From Anthoceros angustus (Eukaryota; Streptophyta; Anthocerotopsida; Anthocerotales; Anthocerotaceae): a stretch of 64,000 nucleotides of DNA. The notes under the pieces were generated by a model, which was not told where the DNA came from, did no database searches, and saw only the letters and a list, made by a program, of their open reading frames with translations. Made by a program: the position numbers and the translations under genes. The stretch covers positions 1 through 64,000 of the forward strand of contig VJWM01000172.1 in the NCBI GenBank assembly GCA_010909165.1, read 5' to 3'. Of the stretch, positions 55,648 through 64,000 are shown piece by piece (the first letter of the stretch is position 1; each line of letters opens with the position of its first letter).

Positions 55648-58471
55648 ATGCAGTATGTTCATATCCTGCTTGCCGTTTGCACTTGCAATTGCCCTACGCC
55701 CTGTCAGTTTTCGCTCCAGGCTCATCAGGCGATGCGACGGCGGGGACTGTTGTGGACCCAACAAATTGGTGTGTGGACAGGGATTCTACGAGGAGCTCCC
55801 GCTCACCTCACCTCAGGGGCTCATCTCCCGGCAAACAAGCAAGCCTCCAGGTGCAGCAGTGTAAGGAGCCGAGCATTTCCACTTCCGAGAGAATATGTGG
55901 GTGGGGACGGGTTATCCAACGATGGCCGTCGCCAGGAGCAGGAGGACTTGCGGCAACAATTTTTTCTGGACCCTACCAGGTGGTGGGACAATAGACGAGA
56001 GAAGAAGAGCTCCCGATCGCCTGACTTCCGGCGTAAGGGGCCCGGGGAAATGCTGTGGGTAAACAGGTTTAAGCCAGGTTGGGTTGATGAGCAGCTCGTT
56101 TTCTTGGATATGCAGATGGGTCATGGTACCTCTTCTTCCGAGTCCAGGTCTCCGGATGAGCCTGAACCTGGCAGGCGTAAAGGATCGGAAATGGGCGACG
56201 TCACTGCTGTAACCGTGAGCACGTTATGTCAGCAGGGGAAGCTTTCTGAGGCCGTTAGAGCCCTGGAGTCTCTGGCGCATACAGACTCTGCTATTTCTCG
56301 GTCTCTGGTTTACACTGTGCTGAAACTGTGTACAGCTAAGAAGGACCTTGTTTTAGGGCGACGAGTTCATGACCTCACTGTTAACCTCGGGTACGAATCG
56401 GATGCGTACTTGGGGAACCATATCTTGCGCATGTATGCACGTGGAGGTAAGCTAGAGGAGGCCATGGATGTGTTCACCAGGGTGGGCAAACCAGATGCCT
56501 TCATGTGGTTCTCCATAATCTCTGCATACTCCAAGCATGGGAAGCCTGGTGAGGCCATACAACTGTACCATGAGATGCGTAGGTTAGGAGTGAAGGCGGA
56601 CGCTCACGTCTTCATAGCAGCCCTTCAAGCTTGTGCATTTGCCGCTGACTTGGAGTCTGGCAGGAAGGTGCACTTTGATGTATCGAACAGTGGCATTCCT
56701 CTTAATTTGTTCGTTGGTACCTGCCTGGTGGACATGTATGCGAAATGTGGCGAACTGAAAGATGCGCGCGATGTTTTTGACAGCATGAACACAAAGGATG
56801 TGGTGACATGGAATGCTTTGATTGCTGGGTATGTAAGATGTGGTGAACTGGAAGATGCACGCCAGGTATTTGACAGCATGGCCACAAAGAATGTGGTGAC
56901 TTGGACGGCACTGATTGCTGGGTATGCCCAGCAAGGTCTTGGACATGAGGCGCTTGGTCTGTACGGACAAATGGAGAAGGAGGGCCTGATTCTGCCTGAC
57001 CATTTTACTTTTGCTTGCCTTCTGAAGGTGCACTTTGATGTATCACAGTGGCATTCCTCTTAATTTGTTCGTTGGTACCTGCCTGGTGGACATGTATGCA
57101 AAATGTGGCGAACTGAAAGATGCATGCGATGTTTTTGACAGCATGAACACAAAGGATGTGGTGACATGGAATGCTTTGATTGCTGGGTATGTAAGATGTG
57201 GTGAACTGGAAGATGCACGCCAGGTATTTGACAGCATGGCCACAAAGAATGTGGTGACTTGGACGGCACTGATTGCTGGGTATGCCCAGCAAGGTCTTGG
57301 ACATGAGGCGCTTGGTCTGTACGGACAAATGGAGAAGGAGGGCCTGATTCTGCCTGACCATTTTACTTTTGCTTGCCTTCTGAAGGCCTGTGCAAGCACT
57401 GGTGCCTTACAGAAGGGCAAGCAGGTGCACTCACAGATTGTTGAGAGAGGACTGCTAGATGACGTAGTGTTGGGTAACTGCCTTGTGGACATGTATGCGA
57501 AATGTGGCGAACTGAAAGATGCACGCCAGGTTTTTGACAGCCTGAACACCAAGGATGTGGTCACATGGAATGCCCTGATATCTGGGTATGGTACTTGTGA
57601 CGATGGTCAGACTGCACTAGCTTGTTTTGAGGAGATGTTAGTCGATGGTATTCAGCCTGATGGTGCTACTTTTACTTGTCTTCTAGCTGCATGCAGTCAT
57701 GAGGGACTGGTCCAGGAGGGTCGCAAGCACTTCGATTCCATGGCTGAACAGCATGGCATCAAACCTACTACTGAGCATTACAATTGCATGATTGATCTTC
57801 TTGGGCGTGCGGGCCATTTAGATGAGGCTGAGAAGATGCTATTGTTCTGCGAGGGCCAAAGTAATGTTGTGGGCTTGAGGTCTTTGTTGAATGCCTGCAA
57901 AAGTCACGGGGATTTAGAGAGGGCGATGTGGTGTTTTGAAAGCATTGTTAGGCTGGACCCTCAGCGGGCGTCTGCATATGTGCTCATGGCCAACGCCTAT
58001 GCAGATGCAGGTATGTGGACTGATGTAGACAGGATTGAAACACAAAGAATGGTAGCAGGAGCTAGCAAGAAACCTGCTGTGGCGACCATTGAGGTGAATA
58101 AGCAGGTACATAGATTTCTGGTGGGAGAAAGGAATGAGCATATTGCACAACAGGTAGAGAGCACGAATGTACGTCTGAAGCAGGATGGAGGCCACGTCCC
58201 TCACACCAAGTTGGTGTTGAAGGCACTGTGTGAGACGGAAAAGGAAGATTTGCTTTGTGGGCATGCTGAGAAACTAGCTCTGGCGTTTGGTCTCCTGAAC
58301 ACTCCGAGTGGGACACCTCTGGTGGTAACAAAGAATCTACGTATGTGTAGTGACTGCCACAGTTCTACGGAGATCATGTCGAGGCTTGAACAGAGAGACA
58401 TTGTTGTGAGGGATGGGTACCGTGTGCATCGATTCGCAGCTGGTTGTTGCAGTTGTAAGGGTCGACCATGA
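55648..58471 (+). CDS. PPR protein with DYW:KP domain (GRP C-terminus), frame broken by internal duplication
   Basis: Candidate organelle RNA-editing factor. The first ATG of the frame is 55,648 (in-frame ATG also at 55,732); the N-terminus before residue 100 could carry a targeting peptide. FFLDPTRWWDNR and PDF (55,961-56,028) resemble the PDF motif of organellar OSB proteins. PPR motifs follow from about 56,215 (LCQQGKLSEAV, NHILRMYARGGKLEEAMDVF, VVTWNALIAGYVRCGELEDA). After E-type motifs come the KP box SKKPAVATIEV (KP at 58,070-58,075), GHAEKLALAFG (HxE, His 58,262), MCSDCHSS (CxxC, 58,346-58,357) and the end HRFAAGCCSCKGRP. Standard DYW proteins have PG and end DYW. No introns are seen. 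A 360-bp duplication with a 2-nt loss stops the frame at 57,063; it reopens in copy 2 and runs to 58,471. Confidence 0.88.
56664..57381 (+). repeat. 360-bp tandem duplication inside the PPR tract
   Basis: Copy 1 is 56,664-57,023 and copy 2 is 57,024-57,381. Each encodes about 120 residues from KVHFDVS to FACLLK. By eye they differ by about three substitutions and a 2-nt deletion in copy 2 (ATCGAACAGTGG against ATCACAGTGG, near 57,044), which shifts the frame. GAAGG is shared at the copy borders. Unduplicated sequence would read straight from FACLLK to ACASTGALQKG. Confidence 0.95.
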
Positions 58472-59195
58472 GAACAACGAAGACTATTCAGTGCTCAAGT
58501 GTGAAAAGCAGAAAAAGGTGCTTTTTGTTCTTAGGGTCAATGTTCTTGCTTAACTTCATCCTACGATCTGGGTTTTGCAACATACTCAGTATACGGTGCC
58601 CTGTAGCAAGAAAGCCTAACCCATTCGTTCATATCAGATAGGTTCCTGGGCGAGCAGCCCGCTTTCGTTATCCGGCATATCCTTTCTGTAAGTTGTCAGC
58701 GAGGTCGTCTTGTTCCCCTTTTTCTTCTTGGGTGGGTGCGTGGACGGCACATTTTACACATTTGTGCATGACGGGTCCTTGACGTAACTGTCTGCTGTAC
58801 TCTATGCGTAACAGTACGTGATGGAAATTTCTGTAGAACAACTATCTGCCTAAAATACATCATGTGGATCATGTGTAGTAGAAGCCCACAATGTCCAACA
58901 GCTGCGGATAACCCGTTACCAGGTTTGCATCTACATAACATACAGTATCAGCCCAAGGCTTGAGTGACGAGTAGATGATGGGCGCAAATATTGAGAAGCT
59001 GCTTGATCCTTGTGCCTGCTCCCCCATCAAATCTCATACAGGAAGAGTACAAAAGCAATACCATAAATTATTCAACACAGATACAGTACAGTATTAAAAC
59101 AAGGTTTGCAGGATTGCAGCTTTCGATGGCAACTACGATGGTCAGCCATAGTGAGGCAATGGCTTACAAGGAGACAATCAGCAGCCACCTCCTCC
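58472..59195. other. Convergent intergenic region (PPR and GRDP 3' ends)
   Basis: Holds the 3' untranslated regions of the two converging genes. No other feature found. Confidence 0.5.
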
Positions 59196-62100
59196 TCACC
59201 CTCCACACCCACCTCCTCCACACCCACCTCCTCCACACCCGCCTCCTCCACATCCACCACCACATCCCCCACCACCACAGCCACCGCCGCCAGCACCACA
59301 TCCTCCACCACAACCACCACCGCAAGCTCCACAACCTCCTCCACCGTACCATATTGGAGGAGTGAAAAACCACCACTGGTAGAATAGCAGATTACTGGCC
59401 ATAATATCTCCTCTGCTTGCATACGTATAGTTATCTCTGGGATCCCGGAACCCTCCATTGACTGTCACAGCTCCTGCAAACGTTGTGTCCACAGTTCAGA
59501 TCACAAGCTGGAAGCACAAGGTTGACGAATCGGACAACTCAGGCCAAGTCCAAGAGCTATACCCCACTGGTTGTCAATGGACTGCTTTCGGTGCTTTTTC
59601 CGACGTTGTGTTAGAAAACGCTCTGAATACATGTCAAACAGAGATGTCCCGATTGCTGTGGAAACCAGCAACACCAGCACCACATTCTCATCCGGCTGGA
59701 TCTGCACGACCAGTGCAGCTATCGCTTATGCACTAGATTTCGGTTGGGGCAATTCGGTACTTGGTCAGAAAAGAAACCCGCGGGCATTCTTACCTCCATA
59801 GTTCCAGACTTCCAGTTGAAGAGAGCAGTAGCCTTGCCATGAGGGTGTTCACCACTGTAACGAATAAGAGTCACAAAGCCTTCTTCGTCTGCTGATGGGG
59901 CACCCTCAATCTCATACTGCAGCTTTCTTCCTGGCAACAAGATGGCCTGAGACACGCAGCTCATCATTATTCCTGAATCTCATGGTTTCTCTGCCGCCAG
60001 ATTTGGCATCAGGTCTAGAGCGTAGTTGCAATGGAACGATGAATGGTCAGAGTTATACTGTGCTCCCATACCACACCAGGAACCAGCAGAGAAGAGAGCA
60101 GCTCACCGGGCTACCGACATTGCCCGTGAGTTCGAGTTTGGGAACAATGACATCAAATACACCGCTTTCAGGCATTGTTATTTCGAGGTGTGCTCTGTTC
60201 CCAGGTAAGTACCACCTTCTTCGGAACCGGCGGTTCTCCACTGGGGCGAAGTCGTGCTCGGCAGACCCAGCAATCTCATCTGCATCGCACAGAGAAACAG
60301 GTGAAGACCCACCACAGTTTTTGCTTGCTGCCTTTCTTGAGGCAACTACAAGATAACAAAGATTAGTCAGAGATGCAAGCTCACCTGGGGCTTTACTACA
60401 GTTCTTGTGACGCATCTCCGGCATTGTAGACTTGTACCATGCCCCCTTATGTACATGAATCACCTTTTGCCAATCGTCCACAGGGAGAGGCTTCTCTCTT
60501 GGCACTCTTGCGGCAGCCCCTGTTGCAGCCCTAAAGGAATTGTTGATCACACAGGATGGGTCTTGTGAAACATTCAGATAACAGAGCAAGCTTTTCAAAC
60601 ACACATACTGATAGCGGAAAACTTACAAGATTCGCACAGCGTACACCTCGACGTTAGAATGATCGACTACGGTTCTGGATATCCATCGACCCTTTTGAGG
60701 AATTCCTGATGATGGATGGCCGGAAATGACAGTAAGCCCATTATCATCCGTGGCATGCCTCAGAGCTTCCGTTCGAAGAAGGTATGGCCCTTTCGTAGGT
60801 GGTGTGACAGAGACTGAAAGACGCAGAGCAGCAGGTTTCGAGTCTCCTCTGCCTGGTCTAGGTGACAAAAGTGGAAAATACTTGTCAAGTGATAAGGTTG
60901 GAGAAGCCAGCAGCTCCTTCCACGAGATAGGCACTGCGCCAATTTGCTTGGAGGCCGTGAGCTTGCCGAGCATGCCGTCCTTCTTCTTGAGCAGCCCGAA
61001 AACCAGCCCATGTGTGGATGTTTCACACTCAATACTCCAAACATGCCTCCACTCAGGATCTTGGGAGTACGGCACTTTCGGAGTATCAAGCTTGAAGTCT
61101 TTGAACCTGTTGGACACCTTGAGGCGCACAAAGAGCTTGGACTTGAGGCTAGCTGGTACATTCCTGGCTCCCAGCACAGCTATATGGGCCTGCGCAAACA
61201 CACAGGCAGGCTCCCTCAATCCGACATCCAGAGCTGCCATCGACACCCGACACCCGACACGCGGATGCTTCCTGTAGAGAAAAGAAGCGTACCTCGAGCA
61301 CTTCCCGAGTGCCCAAGTGCGCCTGTAGATGACGGAATTCTGGAGCTCCTATAGAGTCTCCACTTTGCTGTGACAGAGCTGGCCCCGGAACAGGTGTTGG
61401 TGCCTCACCACGGTAGAATACTCCTGCGCGCAAGTACTCAAACCCGTATACCTGTCCCCACAGCTCACATGTTGCCGAGAACCCTACATTAAGCTTCTGC
61501 CCGGAGCTTCTGTCACTATCAGTGTCATCGTGGTTGAAGATTCCTCCCAGAAGCTCCGTCGTGTCAGCCTGATAAGCCACAGGACTCAGTTGATGCGCGT
61601 GCCAGAAGAGATCGATGTCGTAGGTGGGCACCAGAAACACCTCGCCTGCCTGGCTGGATTGTTTCACACGAGCCAGATACAGGAAGGCTTTGTACCGCAT
61701 CAAGGAGACTTCCAGAAACCTTGCGTCCGTCATGTAAGCACGAGACACCTGAAGCCCAAGATCGGGGCGTCCATGGCCAGACGAAGGTGCGTCAGAAATC
61801 ATAGACCTGCTTCAAAAGCAACAGCTGGGACGCGGGAGTGCAGCTTCGTGAGAGACCCACCTGGTAGAAGAAGGATCTCTGCCTGGCCACTGCCGCAGCC
61901 AAATCGTAGCTGCCATCACCGGTTTGCGGTTGCGGAGTTCCCGCAGGTTGTCCCACAGGCTGTCCCACGACCATCCCGCTGCTGTTTGCGAAAACACTAA
62001 GGTCAAGGACGTATGGCTCATCCGCATACCGCTGTCTCCACAGCTCCGCCGTCCTCTGCCTCGCCAGCTCCTGCCTTGCCCCGGCCAGCAGAGGAGCATC

Positions 62101-62586
62101 GATGATCTTCCCGTACAGTGCCTTGCAGTCCTTTGCATACTGGACCTGCGTCAGCAGACAGTGCTGAGCAACTGGCACAAATGCTCAAGACAACAAATCC
62201 ATGGACAAAAGTCGCAAGGCTGCGTCACTTACGGGGCTAAGGCGATGGCAATGCCAGATCCAGGCACAGTCTAAAGGAGGAACGAGATGCTGCCCATCTG
62301 CCTCAGCTGCCAGAGGTAGCCAGCAGGACTTATACCTGAATCACAGCACAAGTTAGAGTCTCCATTCTCCATAAAGACAGTTCCATGTGACCCAGAAAAT
62401 GCACACAACACTGCACTACCTCTTGATGGCTCGTGTGATGGCTTCGTCGTCCCAATACAGACATGGATTTCGTTCCACCTGAGAAAGGAAATCTAACAAG
62501 ATGTTGGCAGCTTCAATCAAATTCACGCTAATTTTTATTGTTTGAGCAGACCCCCATTCGGCCTCTGGACTCCTCGAGCTCGCCAT
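59196..62586 (-). CDS. GRDP: Glycine-rich domain-containing protein (GRDP, DUF1399)
   Basis: About ten exons on the minus strand from ATG 62,586 to TGA 59,196-59,198. Exon 1 ends 62,420; exon 2 is 62,335-62,233; exon 3 is 62,145-61,861; exon 4 is 61,748-61,293; exon 5 is 61,189-60,627; exon 6 is about 60,530-60,385; exon 7 starts 60,345; further exons near 59,950-59,810, 59,700-59,520 and the last from about 59,475. Phases agree through exon 6. DUF1399 blocks: ISVNLIEAANILLDFL, VPPLDCAWIWHCHRLSPVQY, VSRAYMTDARFLEVSLMRYK and VPTYDIDLFWHAHQLSPVAY. A C2-like segment follows (AHIAVLGARNVPASLKSKLF). The tail is nearly all Gly and Cys after WWFFTPPIWYGGGG. Arabidopsis GRDPs act in growth and osmotic-stress responses and bind RNA in some reports. 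No lesion seen. Confidence 0.85.
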
Positions 62587-63560
62587 TCGGTCGGCTCTGG
62601 CTCAAATGAGAACTCTACTGGATCCTACTCAACCGGTGCCCCTCGGTGACCGTTGTGTGAGTTGTGCAACCTCAGGGCCCTGCACAAACCACCCTTCCCC
62701 TGCAAGCAGAGCCAAGCTTGGCTCCTTCAAATAGATTGGGACAGGATAGTTACTACCTCTGGGAACTGTACACACGGACATCTTTGAGCAGAAGGCTGAG
62801 CCCTTCGCCTCTGCTTCAAGCTGAAGTCTTTTTCTCTTTCCGGGAACCTTCAAGGTTGGCCGGATGGCACCTCTTCTGCGAATATCTCCTATCCTGTATG
62901 CTTTCCGATCGCGTGCAGCGTTCTGCTAACTAACGGATTTCAAGTTCAATCACGTTCATGTTTCAAGAGCATTTCAAGAACAACTTCTTTCAAGAGCATT
63001 TGAAGTATACGAGAACCGAACGGGATATGAAGGAGCCAAAGGTAATGTTTATTTGGACTTGGTAAAATATATTTTTCACAGATTACTATCAGAAGAAGAA
63101 GTCTATTAGGCATAGACTTGGTCTCTTTTGGACGGATTTCTGTAGATTTTTTTGTTTCGGAAATGTGGAAAATACATTCAGCTGATCAAAATCGTGAATT
63201 TTCCTTTTCATGGGATTGGGTGCATAAAAACTTGTATCATGGTGTGTGCTGAACCCGAGAATGACGATCGTCTCAAATTGGGACTTTGAGGTATGTTCTC
63301 GGGCTCTTACGAAAAAACATGGCGCTGATAAATCTATGGAATACCGATCTGGTCACTCGGATTCATGAGTGTGACTTTGTATGTATGCTGCAGAAATATG
63401 CCACGGCATCTTTCAGATACTTGCATACAATACACGTATAATACCTGCCACATCAGCTTCGGTAGGTTCGTACGCGGGGCAAAAACTTTCAATGACACAA
63501 TGTTAGCCTGGTGTTCCGATTGTGTCATGCACATGTTTTCTTGTTTAGGGTTCTAGGGTT
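62587..63560. other. Promoter side of GRDP; no other gene
   Basis: Should contain the GRDP promoter and 5' untranslated region; no clear TATA box chosen. Otherwise nothing recognised. Confidence 0.35.
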
Positions 63561-63569
63561 CCAATCACC

Positions 63570-63722
63570 ACACATACATGTTAAACAAGCAGCCAAGACA
63601 TTGTACAGGGAGTGCAGGAGCAGGGGGGAGGCATTGCCTGAGTACCTGCAGCAATGGAAGCAGGCTGAAGCCACGCCGTGGGCATGGACAGGGATCAACC
63701 TGTTGCGTTATGTGGTCCAGTA
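63570..63722 (+). CDS. Possible terminal exon, function unknown
   Basis: A plus-strand frame ending in TAG at 63,720-63,722, with AAKTLYRECRSRGEALPEYL followed by WAWTGINLLRYVVQ. The composition is protein-like and an LYR tripeptide is present, but the segment is too short to place in the LYR family. It could be the last exon of a gene whose other exons were not recognised. Nothing further is seen to the window end. Confidence 0.25.
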
Positions 63723-64000
63723 GGCCCTTTGAACTTTACACTTGTGTACTGCAGGCTTTTTTGGGTGCAAGCCTTGTATGTGTGCGATTGTTTTCATGAA
63801 AGCCCTTCTTGTGTTGGTCCTTGTGATACAAACTTGTTTCAGAGTACTTAGTGCCATGTGAAACTGCACCTCCATAGGGAGCAGGAAACCTTGCAGCCCT
63901 TTATGCAGCAGTGCCAAACACTGCAGCCCTACACGCAAGGGCAAACGCACTCAGCCGCACCGCAAACACAAACGATGAGTGCAGCGCAAACGCAAATGTA

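Noticed and set aside
56584-57564. Minus-strand frames repeated twice with the same sequence
   Set aside because: They are antisense shadows of the duplicated PPR segment; the repetition comes from the 360-bp duplication.
59106-59390. Plus-strand frames rich in Thr/Ser or His/Leu
   Set aside because: They are antisense to the Gly/Cys tail of GRDP and reflect its repeated codons.
63570-63722. LYR-motif mitochondrial assembly protein
   Set aside because: One LYR tripeptide in 50 residues is not enough; the usual spacing and downstream Phe could not be shown.

Overview
This looks like nuclear DNA of a land plant, most likely a fern or another vascular cryptogam. The evidence is split genes with short GT-AG introns, decayed Ty1/copia elements, a block of plant-type (TTTAGGG)n telomere repeat, and a PPR protein whose C-terminal domain is of the DYW:KP type (KP box, C-terminal GRP). 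That domain type is known from hornworts, lycophytes and ferns and is associated with U-to-C organelle RNA editing. Nothing bacterial, plasmid-like or CRISPR-like was seen. The species cannot be fixed from the sequence.

Layout. 1-1,848: low-content sequence, a fragment of a lineage-specific gene family (family C) and the left part of a dispersed repeat (module A). 1,849-27,518: a nested retrotransposon complex. Copia element 1 (minus strand; LTRs 1,849-2,007 and 27,331-27,518; 5-bp target duplication ATTCC) interrupts module A; the uninterrupted module is at 42,460-43,640. Element 1 contains an unclassified 4.8-kb insertion (2,374-7,221) that splits its RNase H, and a second minus-strand LTR element (12,139-26,720, target duplication AGGCC). 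Element 2 carries a decayed copia pol at 21.2-26.2 kb plus about 8 kb of extra sequence that includes a tandem splice-donor array and a broken DNA-methyltransferase-like reading frame.

27.5-37 kb: the right half of module A, two further copia remnants (one ending in an LTR at 29,902-30,100), a secreted Vps62/DUF946-like gene that is probably damaged, a family C copy, and two fragments of PPR-DYW genes. 37-42 kb: an AT-rich stretch with the telomere block and an intronless, broken poly(A)-binding-protein copy. 42.5-50 kb: a mosaic duplicate of the 1-34 kb region (modules A, B and C in the same order) with an AT-rich segment holding a dead protein kinase, then the best-preserved family C gene. 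50.5-55.4 kb: a foldback element, an unprocessed stomatin-like (SLP2) pseudogene and family C debris.

55.6-62.6 kb is the gene-rich end: a PPR-DYW:KP gene (plus strand) damaged by a very recent 360-bp internal duplication, and an apparently intact glycine-rich domain protein gene (GRDP; minus strand). The two converge on 58.5-59.2 kb. The window is therefore mostly mobile DNA and gene debris, with an organelle RNA-editing-factor candidate and GRDP as the two well-recognised host genes.
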